Numbered from the stretch's first letter, positions 14,206 through 30,465 are shown. The stretch: 64,000 nucleotides of DNA from Erodium maritimum (GCA_963921825.1 OY997588.1:130851203-130915202), one strand, 5' to 3'. Notes: generated by a model from the sequence alone, not told the origin. Translations and numbers: made by a program.

Positions 14206-14447
14206 ATATGCTCACGCTTTTCCTCATTTATACACAAGATTCACATGTCCCTTTTAACATACAAATTTATTTTGGGGGCTATAAACATTAGCTGGTTTTT
14301 TCTATGCCCCCTTCCCAAACCTATTCCTTGTTGTCTTGGGAACTTTTGAAAATTATGTTCTGTACACATTATCTTATTAGATTGCTGAATGTATTATCTG
14401 ATTTATCCATATATATATATTTGAAGAATGATATTTTATTCTCCTTA
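14206..14447 (+). other. DRP1C 3' UTR and downstream sequence
   Basis: AT-rich sequence after the DRP1C stop, presumably 3' UTR and polyadenylation region. No other feature was seen. Confidence 0.5.
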
Positions 14448-15129
14448 GAGCATCCATTGCGGGTAGTCTCACTGGGGCTATTAACCCCGAAATTGTCATT
14501 TTATAGTTTTTCTTTAAAACCTCAATTTATTAGCCCCACAAGTGGACCCTGCTAGGGATATTCGCGCAGAATTTACAGAAAATGATTCCGAAACTAATTT
14601 ATCTATAAAAATAACAACAATGTTCTTCACGTTTACGATATTATATTATAACGAAACCGACGACAAAACCAAACTGCCCCGTTTCGCATCATCTTTCACT
14701 AGCCTCCACCAATACCAGAAGGATTTTTGATGATTCGCCACAATGATGCAGACATTTCACATCCTGACTTCGGAGTCATGTTGCGTAACATTTGTATGTC
14801 GAATCCATGTTGTCGAGGTTGAATGATCTATCAAATACAAAAATTATGATTAGACAAATATATTTTGCTCAAGTGAGAGAGATGTGGAGTATGTAATTAC
14901 AAGAGTTGATGGGGGTATTTATAGTGAAAGAGATAAATTTCGGGTTTAATTATTGAATTTTAAAAATAATAAATAATGATGAGACACATGGTGATTCGGT
15001 AGTGGCTGGTCAACTAGCCTGTGCAGGATCGCCCCACATACCCGAATCTGCTAGGGCTACATTTTCGTTTTCCCAACCCGATATCCCCACGCCGAATCTT
15101 TCCAAAAATAGCCCTCACTACATATGCTC
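14448..15129. mobile_element. Probable MITE with GAGCAT ends (Harbinger- or hAT-like)
   Basis: The left end reads gagcatccattgcgggtag and the right end closes with ccctcactacatatgctc, a short imperfect inverted repeat. TTA precedes the left end and TTG follows the right end, which could be a decayed 3-bp PIF/Harbinger duplication. The interior is non-coding. Plant MITEs beginning GAGCATC are common, but both the superfamily and the exact right border are uncertain. It separates the convergent 3' ends of DRP1C and FKF1. Confidence 0.4.
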
Positions 15130-15686
15130 TTGATGATCTCTATTTCATTTTCATTACCATTGTAGAGTACAGTATACTTCATTAATGCTGTTGGATTTGC
15201 TGTTGTTACTGAGTTCTTTTGTTACAAATAGGAATATGCAAATAAAGTTGAAGCCTTGTCTACAAATCTTGCCAGAAAAAGCCATAGCCAGCCTTGTCTA
15301 CAAATATAGCCTCACAGCTAAACAGGCATGGATAGGGTTGAGAATTGGCATGCTGCAAACATTTCTGAACCAAATTGCACTGTGATTCTTCACAATCTGT
15401 ACCTAAGCACTTGATGTCTAAAATACTCAGCATAGAATCAACAGTCTTTGAACGACAAAATGACCATTCACACTCACATTTCATGTCACAATGTACAACA
15501 AAAGTAAAAAAAAAAAAACAAGGTATGGTCTTGACCTAATCTGCTACAGATCTACAATGATCACGTGATACAACCCAAGTGTAAAAATACTCCGAAAGAA
15601 ACTGTCCTATACATAGAGGAATATGTAATCTGCAAAGGTTTATGGAGATTCATGTACTCGAGCAATTGCAGGCAGTGGTAACTGAA
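15130..15686 (-). other. FKF1 3' UTR and downstream region
   Basis: No gene seen. The stretch adjoining the FKF1 stop codon is presumably its 3' UTR. It contains a 13-base A run near 15509 on the plus strand. Confidence 0.5.
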
Positions 15687-18830
<3,144 letters not shown>

Positions 18831-20470
18831 CTAGCCCTAGCCCCTAGCCGTTATGAAGTTTGCCCATGCCACCTCCGCTCCTACGCCGCCTGCAGCTGTT
18901 GTCGGAATAGCAGTTCACCTGTTCTTATGTCCCATCGGGTCGCAACCCTCGTAGATCACGCCTGGTGCGGGGGATATGTACTGATGGGACTGGATTATCA
19001 TCCCTAACCCTTCGCCTTCTCTCTCCCTCATGCGATCTCGTCGGCCTCTAGCCCGATTGCTTTGGGAACCCAATCCTCTTCTCTTTCGATGTTGGCTGGG
19101 TTTTCAGGTCGCGAGGTTTGTCCCCTTCTCTGCCACTTGGAGTCCTACGTCGGGACGAACTGATGCGAGGGGCTCGGGTGCCTTCCGGCCCACGCCAAAA
19201 AGCGACACGTCTTCGGTCGAACCCTAACCCGTCTCCCTGGGCTCACCACGACCTTTCTCTAGTGACTGGGGTGGATGGTCCGCGGCTTGGAGATGCGCCT
19301 CCGAAGTCTGCACCCCCTCGCTTCATGGAGGCGGGGATGATCAGGGACGTGAAGGAAATTGTGACTTTCTCCTTGGTCATAGCAGTGCAGACCCGATTCC
19401 AGCGCCTGGTCCGTGATCGATACAAGGTGAGACGGAGTACGGTGGAAGTATCCTCCCTGTACGTTCGTCGTGGCTGGGCACGTAGGCGAAGTAGGGCCAC
19501 CAGCTTATGGGGCTGGTGGCCCTCTGTCTTTGGCCTCAAGGACGGAGGCGTCGGATCATATGAGGACCACAGTTCGGAGGAGAGCCCGGACATCGGCCTC
19601 GACACGGTATCCTCAGACTCACCTTCCGGCATATCAGAGAGGTCTGTTGCGATACAATGGGACGAGAGGGCCTCACCCCCGCGTCAGACGTCCGGTGGTT
19701 CACCATTCTTTCCTTGTGGGGGTGGCGTTGCAGCCCTATGGGGATTATGGTGGAGATGGTGATGTGTTGGTTGGGAGCCGGAGCTTGTGGCACCAACCCT
19801 GGTGACAATGGGTATGATACCTAAGGCTTGGCTACCTCGAGGATGGGGGACCGGGGTAACAATGGACCCAATACTTAACCCGGGTCCCCGAGCCCCTACT
19901 TGGGATGCCAGCCAGATGCCCACGATAGGCCTCCTTGGGTGGTTCAATACACAAGCCCCGACTTTTGTACACGGGAACATCCGACGATGGGCTGGTGGAG
20001 ATCAGTTATCTGCTGATTCGATTGCTGCCCAGTCGCCAGGGAAGCGTGGTGAATTTGGGGGTGGAGGACGCGCTTACCTAGGAGCGCGAGTTGTGGAAGC
20101 TCTGGCGTCTTTGGATCGTAGGAACGCAGATGCTGAAGTCCTGGGAAGGATGGCGCCAGCATCTGGCTGAGACGTCAAATCACAGGCGGGGGAGATGCCC
20201 TGCTGGGAGGAATGATGCACCACCTGAGCATCGGGGACTGGCTCTGGGAGGGGTCCCTAGATGATGCTTTGCCTCCCACCACTGCCATTACCGTAGAGGT
20301 CCCTCAGGATCTCCGGTATCCCGTTCCCTCTCCCCGTCTTCTACATTTGCCAATTGGGCGTCAAAACACCGTCTGTGACGGTTCTGGTACTAAAAGGTTC
20401 AGTGAACCAGTGTTCATTCACACTGACCTTTCGTGGTCGAGGAGCATGTTCATCGAGGCATTTCGATGTA
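18831..20470. other. GC-richer anonymous block, probably decayed transposon
   Basis: Base composition changes sharply from the AT-rich flanks to GC-rich sequence over about 1.6 kb. Overlapping frames are open on both strands (for example 19118-19762 plus and 19243-19632 minus), which is expected of GC-rich DNA lacking TAA/TAG. None of the translations resembles a domain I know, and no terminal repeats were found. It is most likely a transposon or captured fragment; no function is proposed. Confidence 0.35.
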
Positions 20471-20803
20471 ATTGTTCTCAAAAAGTTATAATATTGCAAT
20501 TTTCGTTAATTTTTTTAAAAAAAATTTAATGAAAGACATTTTTGACTTTTCATTGTATTTTTAATTCTGAAAACTCAATGGCATGATTTTTAAAACTTTG
20601 ATTGTTAGTAAAGGATATTGTGTATTTTTAGGTGTTTTGGAAGGAAAATAACGGAAAAAACCAAGCTAACAATAAAAGTTTGTCCAGGTAGCGAAAAAAT
20701 GAAAAAAAAATATCAATTGAAAATAAAAGTTTTTCAGAGTAGCAAGGTGAAAATTTCTCAATCAAATATATCATAACCGCTACAAGTTTACTTGTATTTT
20801 TCA

Positions 20804-20960
20804 GGGATAACTTCATCTCGCTACTCTAAAACATTTCAAGATCACTGACTTAGCATGTATTTTTTTCCGTTATCATCCGATACATTTTTTTCAAGTTACT
20901 CGTTTCCGTCCAATTATGATAAAAATACCCCTCAACTTGAAAAAAACAAAGGACTAATTA
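20804..20960 (+). mobile_element. Orphan terminus of a foldback (Mutator-like) element
   Basis: Begins gggataacttcatctcgc, followed by TTTCCGTCC-AA and then AAAATACCCCTCA (20922-20934), the same order of boxes as in the other foldback elements here. A diverged inverted copy of the CTCGCTACTCTAAAA segment lies just to the left at about 20650-20750. No matching right end or target duplication was located, so the borders are unknown. Confidence 0.35.
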
Positions 20961-22205
20961 GAACTCACTACATTTAAACATTCTGTTTTTTTTTTTCAAA
21001 TCAATATCATAGCATGTACCTTTTTTCTCGCTACTCTAATGATACTTTTTTTTTCAAATTTCTCAACAACGTTACTTTTACATCAAAAACACGTAAAAAG
21101 TTCATAATGCTCCTCACTAACAGTTAAAATTTTAAAATTATACTATTGATTTTTCATAACTAAAAATAGCGAATTTTTAATAATATTTTCATTAACGGTC
21201 AAAATATGTCATTAGAATAACTTATTTTTATCATACATATCTTGATTAATTTAACAATCTTAATTGCTTTTGTTATTTGAATCTTATTATTAATGTTTAA
21301 TATTATACTAGTTAATATTTAATTATTACTTAATCTATTTTTATTATAATTATGAATTAAGGGTAGCAATATTTAAAAAAAATCGACATCTAGGGTCTCT
21401 TTCAAATATTATTTCTTCCTCCCAAACCATTTTTGCTTCCGCCTCCCTTCAATCACTTCCATTTCTAGCCCCTGCTTCCTTCCGATCACCATGGCTTCGC
21501 AATCATCATGCCCGTTAACCCCTGCTGCGTCCCGCTTACCTGTTTGTCTCCCCTCCTCGACCCGGCCGTTAACCCCTACTGCGTCCCGCAATCATCATGT
21601 ATGTTCACCATGACGTGACATCATGGTTAATGTTGAATTTTAGGAATGTGTGGTTAATATGAGTTCTCACATTTTTTAGGATAAGAGTAGTTTCTATTAG
21701 ATTTGTCCTCTAAATTTATAATAGTCTCAACTCTTAAACAATAACTAGACTCAAAACTAAAATTAATAATAATAGTCTTTAATTTTAAAGCAATAACTTA
21801 GATTAAAATTTTGCACAAACTAAGAAAATTAGACGATAAAAAATAAAAAATAATATGATAAAAAACAATAATTTAGAAATATAAGTTAACACAATTAAGA
21901 AAATAGAAAAAAAAAATATAATAATAAATATACTTTATTAAATAAAATGGAAAGAAATTAAGCAAAGAGTATTTTTTATTTTTTAATCTGAGGAGGGCAT
22001 TTATACTAAACAAATCCTAACGGGCTGTTCCGGTAAACCAATGAACATCTTGATTTGTTATCCGTTTGAAAAACTCGAGTTGTACGTTCTCGATTATATC
22101 CAAAACAACCTATACAATCTTGAGCTACTTATTCCAGAAGAGAAAATAAAATCTCTCCGGTAAATAATATTGATTAGTACGTGACTCATAGACCTTTACT
22201 TCTCT
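20961..22205. other. AT-rich intergenic stretch
   Basis: No gene recognised. Long A/T runs, with a phrase at about 21110-21160 (CTCCTCACTAACAGTTAAAAT) that resembles the inner part of the foldback-element module. A small GC-richer patch lies at 21420-21600. Confidence 0.35.
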
Positions 22206-25200
22206 TAAACCCACAGATTAATTGGCGGGCTAAACTAAAGTTCTGCAATGCTTGATGGATCATCCAAAGTTTTGGCATGATGTGGAAGAAATTTGAAAAA
22301 ATATCTCAGTGGTGGGTGATCCGCAATTTGTGCTCTATTATAAATTTAAGTCCCTCATGGAATTTCTCAAAAGATGGAAATTGGAGGTGTTTGGCTGTCT
22401 AGAACAAGAAATCATTGTATTGACTGTTGATATCAATATCCTAGATGGTATTCTGGAATCCAGGCCACTTACTCCTAATGAATGTAGCATCAGGGCCCTT
22501 TCTTCATCTATCTTGATCAGGAAACTCAAATTGAAAGATAAAGTTTGGAGACAAAAGACAGAACTTCATTGGGTTTCTGAGGGTGATAGGTGTTCTAAAT
22601 ACTTTCATGTGATTGTTAACCTTAGATTCATTAGATCAAGGATCTCTTGCATTATTGAAGACAATATTTCTATACTTCTCCAGCCTCTATCAAGCCACTT
22701 GCAACTGCACATTTTGCTCAGAGATTCAGTCATAATGAAAGATCACCCATTGATTTATCTGAGCTACCTTTTAAATCCATTTCAGTTCCCCAATCAGAAT
22801 TTCTACAAAGGCCATTTATTGAAGATGAAATTTGGTATGCTATTAATTATTGTGATGAATATAAATCACCTGGTCTAGATGGCTTCTCAGTGTTATTTAT
22901 TCAAAAGGGTTGATAAATAATGAAGGAGGACATTCTAGCATATTGTTTCCATTTCCATGTTAAGGCAGTACTTGGCAAGGGTATAAATTCCTCTTTCATC
23001 ACACTCATTCTTAAAGTTACTTCTCCAATCATCTCTGGGGATTACATGCCTATTAGTTTGGTGGGGGCTCCTTATAAAATTGTGTCCAAGGTGTTGGCAG
23101 CTAGATTAAAGATTGTGGTGACGAACTTGTTCATGATGTACAATCAGGCTTTATTGCTGGTAGACAGATCCTTGATGAGGTCCTTATTTCCTATAAGATA
23201 ATTGACACAGTCAAGAGAAGTAAAGAAGAAATGATCATCTTTAGAGTGGGTTTCGAGAAGGCTTATGACCATGTTAATTGAGAATTCTTGCTCAAATTAT
23301 TAAAAGTCCTGGGTATGGTGATAAATGGATCTCCTGGGTTAAAGTTTGTATTCAAGCCTGGTCCTTAATGCTTATAAATGGGGCTTCATCTTCAAATTTT
23401 CCCCTTCAAAGAGGCTTGAAACAAGGGTGTTCATTGTCCCCTCTATTATTTGCTCATGTTGTAGAAGGTCTCCACCAAATCATGGAAAGAGGTTTGGCTT
23501 GTGGCATGTTCCAGGGAATCAAATGTAGTGCTTTAGGACCTACCATTTCCCACTTACAGTTTGCAGATAATACATGCATTTTCATCAAATCCATTCCATC
23601 CCATATTGTTAATCTCAAACACTCATTAAAATTGTTTCAAGGAGCCACATGTTTGAAAATCAATTTTCATAAATCCAAGGTTGTGCTTCTTAATACATGT
23701 GTCATGAATGAAAGTCAAGGTAAAGACATCTTGGGTTCAGAAATATCCACTCTGCCCTTGGATTATTTGGGATACAAACTAGGATGATCCTAGAAGATAC
23801 AACACTTGGCTACCAATAATTAATAAATTCAAGGCAAAACTTAATCTTTGACAAGCTAAGTTGTTATCCTTTGGGGACAAGATTACTCTTATCAAGTCTT
23901 CTCTTATTTCATTGCCTTTATATCACATGTCATTGCTCAAGGTTCTAGTGGGGGTCATTAGGGAGATAGAGAAGTGGTAGAATAGGTTTTTATGGAATAG
24001 TATTGTAACAAGGAAGGCATTACACATGGTGAACTGGGACCTGGTTTGCAGACCTAAGGAGCATGAGGGACTAGGCATCAATAGACTTCAATTTATGAAC
24101 AAGGCTTTATTAGCCAAGTGGTGGTGGAGATTTTCTACTGAGAATGATTCATTGTGGAAGCAAGTGGTCTGTGCCAAGTTGGGATGAGAACTTGGTGATT
24201 GGAACTTATCAGACATACTTATTACTAATGGGGAAGAGTTTTATTGCACGCTTCTCTTCATTATTGTCAGATCAGAAATTTAGTGATGCATTTGGAGCCT
24301 CTAGATTAGAATGGCTAGTGGGAAATGGAGGAAGGGTTGATTTTGGGGAAGACATTTGGGTTGCTGAGATTCCACTCAGATATAAATACCAAAGATTATT
24401 TCACCTTAGTACTCAGAAGAATATGAAAGTTCAAATTTTGGGGGAAAATAGGGAATGGTTTCTCCAGTTTAGAAGAGCTTAGAGAGGTTGGGAATTGGGG
24501 ATTTTTAGATATCTTAGTGTATATCTTAACAATATATCTCTGGTAGCTTATAGAGCTTATTGTGTTCAATGGAACATTGACAACTCTGGTTTCCAAGTCT
24601 GCACAATGTATAATTCTCTTATATAAGGATCTGAAGTTGTTGAATGGTATCATTTCATGTGGCTTCTTAAATTTCCACCTAAGCTTGCAGGCTTGCAGCC
24701 TTCACTTGTTTGGCTTGTGTATGTGGGAGTTCCTACTAAAGATAATTTAGAACACAAAGGGATTCACTTCCCCCTTAATGACTCATTGTGCCCCTTATGT
24801 AATTCTGAGTTTGAAACATTGGCTCATCTCTTCATTCACTGCAAAAGAGCATGATTGGTGTACTCTGAAGTACTTCATTGGTGGGGGATTCATTGGACTA
24901 TTCCAAGAGATTTTAAAACCTTCTTCATGTCATGAAATGGGCTCAATAAGTACAACAAACTTTGGCAGGATATAGTTTCAATCTCTCTGGAAATTCTGGT
25001 CATCTAGGAATGCATTACTCTTTAATAGATCTCTCCTCTCTACTCATGAGGTTCTAATTAAAATTCAACTAGCTACATATACTATAGAGTGGGCCTTATT
25101 CAAAGACTACTTGGCCTTCCCTTTCTCCGTCTGGCAATTTTCTCCTCAGACGTGCACTAGAAAGAGGAGGCTTAGAAGTATTAACTCATGAAGATGTTGC

Positions 25201-25683
25201 AGGGTTCCCCGTTCAGAAAGTGTCCTTTGCTCCAATGGAACCTGTTTGCCTTGGTTACTTGTTGCTCAAGCAAAATCTTCTTAGACTCACTATAGTAGGC
25301 ATGGTTTGTGACTGTTGTGGTTTATATCTTGGGGGTTGGGTGGTATTTTGGGGAGTGTTGGTGAGTTTGGTTTAGGAAGAGGTTGTTTGCAATTTTGTTC
25401 ATCTCTCTGGGTTTGTGATTTGATACAATGCGAGGGGTATTGAATCTTAATTTGTGATGTGCTTTAAGTATGAGTTTTAGGTTTCTCTTGACTGGTTTAT
25501 GGCTGAGACTTCCTCAGTCTTAGTACTTGCTCTGAGTTCCTTGTGGGTTAGCTGAGTGTGTGAGTAGTAGTTGTTGAGAGTATAATTCATCTTTTGGCTC
25601 TGTTGTATCTCTCTTTGTTTTCCAATTTAGTGTTGGATATGTATAGCTTCTCAGGTTTCGTGTATATACTTTGTTAGCTATCG
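22206..25683 (+). mobile_element. LINE (L1-type) remnant: reverse transcriptase and zf-RVT
   Basis: Plus-strand fragments in order: pre-RT region at 22309-22878 (VSEGDRCSKYFHVIVN, then KSPGLDGFS), RT fingers at 22920-23201 (SFITLILKV and ISLVGAPYKIVSKVLAARLK), RT palm at 23278-23787 (LQRGLKQGCSLSPLLFAHV, LQFADNTCIF), and a zinc-finger-like RT C-terminal region at about 24657-24854 (CPLCNSEFETLAHLFIHC). The reading frame is broken several times, and the RT catalytic FADD reads FADN, so it is dead. The endonuclease and ORF1 are missing (5'-truncated); no RNase H was seen. The 3' border is placed where a hAT-like end begins and is approximate. Confidence 0.85.
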
Positions 25684-27242
25684 CAGGGGCGGAACCAAAG
25701 GGGTATAGGGTGTTCCATGGAACACCCTAAATATATAAAATTGTAGCCTGGTGGTTAAGGCTTTACTATATCTGCCTTGAAACCCATGTTCGAATCCCGT
25801 GTGGAACACCCTGTGATTTTGAATTTTTTTCCCTTGGACATGGCCTCTTATCTTACTTTCACTTGGGCCTTGGGCTTAACTAATTTATCTTACTTTCGTT
25901 TGGGCCTTGGACTTAACTAATTTTTTTTTCCTTGGACATGCCTCTTAGCTTACCATACTGGACATGCCTCTTAGCTTACCATATTGGACAACTTGTTTAA
26001 CAGTTGGACAGATACAGTCCAAATGTTAAATACCAATACTACTCTATAGTACTAGTGAGTAGTAACCAGTGTACGTTTAAAAAAAAAAGGTAGTAACCAG
26101 TGTACCATACGGTTCATACCCATGGCCAAGAGTAAGAGGCTGAGTTTAATATACCTTTAAATTTAGGAGTAGGAGTAATTTCGTTAGTTCACAAATATGA
26201 ATTTGTTTTTATTATTAAGAACCTCCAAAAATTATTTAAAAAAAGAACCTCTAAAAATGAAGAAGAAAACTAATATGGGGACAATTAAACTAATATTTTT
26301 ATAGATCTTTGTTTAAGCTTAAGGTTTGTTTGGAAATGATTAATAAGACGGAACATTTAAAAAAGATCTAATTCTCTATGCCAATAATCTAACATAGTTA
26401 GTCTTAAACCATTTATAATTGCATGTTGTAGGTGTCAAATCTTTCTGTGACGGTGTGACGTGAAGAATTAATTTTTTTCTTCTTCTTAAAAGTAATGAAT
26501 TTTTTTATAAGCTCGAAAATTTATTAAAAAAAGACTTTTCAAGGAGGAAAGAGTCTAAGAGATCAGAGAACAAAATAAACGATTACAAGGGAGCTCCAGT
26601 AAGGGGAGCTAAAAGGCCATGCATTTTCCTAAAAACGAAATAAGGAACAAAAACAGACATAGTAACCCCTCCACTCCTCGCCTCCTGAAATTAGTGACGA
26701 ATCGTCGAATCTTTTTTCTTTGAAGCCAATGCACGAACTTTAGTCCATGCGTCGATCCCATGAGACGAAGATGCAACTTGAGGTTTACCAGTATGACCTT
26801 GCTCAACCTGTTTCCCAACGTCGGCGGGACGAACAATCCTTTCCCGATCCAAAGAACGACCCCTTGGTTTACAATGTATAGTATAAAAATCCGATAAGTG
26901 TTTCGGAGGTCGACTCTCCCATTTCTACGGTTTGAGTAAGACCTCCTTCCAAAGGTAATGAATTAAACCGTTGTATGAGTGAACAGATATGAAGTCCGAT
27001 ATGTTAAAAATCATATTTTATATTAAAAAAATCTACGTATTTTCGTCATCACGAATTGATCGCTAAATATTTTTGTCTTATCAAACCATGAGATATATAT
27101 ATGGGTCGTATGAATAAAATTTTACAAGATAAAAAGGACAAATACCGATCTATGAACTAGGGGCGAAACGAGAACGATATATATGGTGTTCCACAAAATA
27201 ATCGACGGCTACCCCTAAAATAAATTCCTGCTTCCGCCCTTA
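25684..27242. mobile_element. Possible decayed hAT-like element
   Basis: The left end caggggcggaacc and right end gcttccgccctta form a short imperfect inverted repeat. They are flanked by 8-bp near-duplicates, agctatcg (25676-25683) and agccatcg (27243-27250), as expected for hAT insertions. The left part has the palindrome gggtgttccatggaacaccc. A tRNA-like pair of boxes follows (tagcctggtggttaagg near 25745 and gttcgaatccc near 25790), so a tRNA-derived SINE is an alternative reading of the left 150 bp. The interior also contains a LINE 3' tail. Confidence 0.35.
26510..26900 (-). mobile_element. Truncated LINE 3' end
   Basis: On the minus strand this stretch ends with a tail of the form TTTAATAAATTTTCGAGCTTATAAAAAAA, similar to the 3' tail of the ORF1-only element at 28329-30085. 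The 5' limit is uncertain and no domain is recognised. It was called from tail similarity and orientation. Confidence 0.4.
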
Positions 27243-27250
27243 AGCCATCG

Positions 27251-28328
27251 AGTCTCCTACTCATGGAAGACTCTTGTGTGTAAGAGAGGATAGTCCTATT
27301 TCTCTTGCATTGCACTTCAAATCTTGAGAAATCTATGATGTATTTGCCTCCTCCAAAAGAAGTACTATCGCTTCTAATCTTTACTTGGGCATGAGATGGA
27401 GAGGAAGTTAGTTGAATGCCTCCTTGGTAAGCGTAGTGTTGTGTGACATTGGTTCCCACCCCTGTAGTATGCACGTTCCCGATTCTTATTTACTTTGGAA
27501 ACTACATTAAGAGGAAGAATGTAATGCTTTTTTTTAATACACCCCATATTTACATTATCTTTCGTGTTTAACGTGTTGTTGGATAAAACGATAGTTACCA
27601 AATAGAACAATTTATTTCATAGATGATTAAAATATGTACTTAGAAATAACATATGCCTGAGACCAAAATATTAAATATCAGTATGTGACGTAATGCGCAG
27701 CTCCTCAGGACCTCAGCCACATGTCACTCAGGTCGGCCCTAGTATTAGTAAAATATATATGGAGAGTGGACTGTGGATGACAAAATATAATAGTAATACA
27801 GAGCAAATGGATTAAGGATGCTATTGGGCCATTACAATGTTTTTTTAAATAGAAAATTAAGAAACAACGAGGGTAGAGGCAGTTATGTAATTTTATGGGC
27901 TTCTGGGGGCAAAAGTATTTAGGGAATCCACGTAAGAATAGTGGCAAACACGTGTCGACCGATATTTTCTGCGAACAAAAATATCAGGGGTAAGCCTACC
28001 ACCCTGTATATCATCCACGCGATAGATACGTGGGAAATATTATATGAGCTCAACAATCGAGGATGTGGCCCGAATATATGCCACAATCTTCTCCACCTTA
28101 TTATTACATAAAATAATGGATATGAACATATACTTACCCTATAACGTATATATGTTAGGGCCAGTCTATACATTTCTAGGCCTTAGCCAGATAAATAAAG
28201 TTAATTGTTTTTTTTTTAAGTTTACAAACTCAATTATGCATAAATATCTTATTTATTTACCGATTCAAATAAATATAATATTTAATTATAGGTTTTCGAA
28301 AAAATGATAATTTTAAAATCATTTTTTT
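27251..28328. other. Intergenic, no gene recognised
   Basis: Mixed-composition DNA with short open frames only; none resembles a known family. No terminal repeats were recognised. Confidence 0.4.
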
Positions 28329-30085
28329 TATAAGCTAAGAAATTTTATTAAGCTAGTGTTCTATAAAAATATAGAACAAAACAGGAAAGGATCCAAAGAG
28401 GATCAATTCCTCACACCAATACAACTCCAAAGAGTAAATAAAGGATAGGAAAAAACCTACTTCCTATCTGGATTTAAACAAATAAACCGGTTAGAAACCG
28501 GAACAGGGGGTAAAGAGCGAATTGGAGTCGGTGCCTCGATCGTCCCGTCCTCGACATCCTTCACAGGTGCCAAAGCGCAGAGATTTATAGCCTTATGACC
28601 GACTTTCGAGCTGTAGCACCAATTTCCCGTGCTATCTTTTTTGGCAATGTCTACCGTGTAACGTCCCAAATTATCCCATTTATCAGCAGAGGTCCTAGCT
28701 CGTGTCTGATAAACAACAATTGGTTGTTTTGGCAGCTTCGAGTGATTCTTCTTTGGGCGACCTCGTTTCTTTGGCTCGGTCCTAGAAATCGGCTTTTCCA
28801 AGGCCTCCTTCCAAGGACTTCCTTGAAAGCCGACGTCCATACGTGGGGTACCATCCCGAGGGAGAGGGTCGGTACTCGAGCCAATATCGTTCCCAATTCG
28901 ACCAAAAACAGTATCCAAACGTGGGTCCAAATTGACCACCGAACAAGCCTTTACTAAACCATCTTGTTCAACTGGACCCAAAACTACCTCAGGCCCAAAA
29001 CCCAGGCCGTTTTCTTCGAGCCCAAACTCGCACACAAGGTCCTGCGCAGTCAACGACTCAGAAATTGGGACTTCAGCCGTGATTTTCGGCAGAATCAAAT
29101 CCGAATCAATTTGTTTCGAAAAAGGAAATCTTTTCAAAACAGACTCCTCCTTCGCCGATGATCTCCCATGTAACGCGGACTCCCCAACAATTTCGGGCGC
29201 GTCTGAAACAGGGGATCGCGCGTCAACGACAGTCTGCGAAGTCGCCGGAATGACCGCCGGAGGAAGAACAGGTGCCTGAGCAGTGGCATCCTCACATACA
29301 TACTCCTGCCCCTCACCAGTAAACCGGAGACGATCACCTGAACGAGCTTCCATCTCAGGACGCAAAACAGAGCCTATGCTCTATTTTGCCCGTCCAAGAG
29401 AATCAGGCGCCGGCGAACGTGAAAAACGCCGGGAGAAAGCTACGAATAAAATATGGTCGTTCAGCTTGAAACCATTCAGCGTTTCTATCGCCTGAGCAGC
29501 AGCATCGTGTGAGGAAAAGCAGATGAAACCGAAAAAGAGACCTTTCTTGTTCGATCTCCTCAGCAAGGTACATGAATCAATAACACCAAATGGAAGGAAC
29601 ATCGCTTTGAATGACTCCTTCGAGAATGGAAATGGTAGATTTCTCACATATACCTCCGTTGAACTCTCCACAAACTGAGGTCGGAGTCGTCGCCGGCGAG
29701 CTGGAACTCCGTCACTACCCACGGCTCCGTCTACCTTCCTTTCAACTGTGGATGGCGCAGAGACGTCCATTGTTCCAGAGACAGAAGCAATACTCTGTTT
29801 GCCTCCCCGCTCCTTCCCTTCACCTGTGGACGACACAGTGTTCATGTTGCTCTGTTTGGCACCATCGTCCACCGGCCTGGATTTGGCAGCTTGAGACGAT
29901 GGCTCCAAGTCGCCACGGGATCCCATTTGTTCCTCTTGACCTGAGGACTGAATATGGTACGATAATCACGGTACAAAGACAACATATTTGAGCAGAAAGA
30001 GAAGAAACTTGCAGGTTCACCCTTACCGGCGCCGGCGGAAGTCCGGCCAGCCGAGAGAGAGCGTTTCACACGTTGCTTCATATTG
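28329..30085 (-). mobile_element. LINE-derived element carrying only an ORF1-like RRM protein
   Basis: A minus-strand reading frame of about 490 codons (29926 down to 28457) is interrupted by one stop codon near 29383. The N-terminal half has an RNA recognition motif with VYVRNLPF (RNP2) and KKGLFFGFICF (RNP1). The C-terminal half is acidic with an AT-hook-like KKRGRPKKNHSK. A further open stretch lies upstream to about 30081 in another frame. Directly after the frame comes a short 3' UTR and a tail TTAATAAAATTTCTTAGC ending in TATAAAAAAAA, as in plant LINEs. No endonuclease or reverse transcriptase follows, so if it moved it needed a helper. A processed host gene is the alternative reading. 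Confidence 0.55.
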
Positions 30086-30465
30086 GAGTTGACAAATTCA
30101 TTTCAAATATCAAAATATGTTGTGTCTTGCCGATGATATCATCACAAAAATTATATAACTGGAAAATACATGTGGGTTATGGTTGGAGCTGAAGAGTAAC
30201 AAAGTCTCCCACCATGGTCAAGTGTTATTTTAAAATCATGTTTAAAGTATAAAGTCATAATTAGGGGATATAAATGTGATTTTTTTACTATAAAGTATAA
30301 TTTTATTAAGTCAGATTTTAACTGTAAATGAGTACGACAGAGAAATCATTCGTTAACCACTAAAGAAGAACAGACATTGAACGCATTTGTTCACAACTCT
30401 TTTAACACTATAACCATCATAGATGATATTTAGACGTCATATAAGCAGGAAGAAAAGGTCGGGGA
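30086..30465. other. Intergenic, no gene recognised
   Basis: AT-rich spacer between two TE segments; nothing recognised. Confidence 0.4.

Noticed and set aside
19118-19762. 214-codon open frame in the GC-rich block
   Set aside because: Open frames occur on both strands over the same bases, as composition predicts; no domain, codon-use pattern or homologue was recognised.
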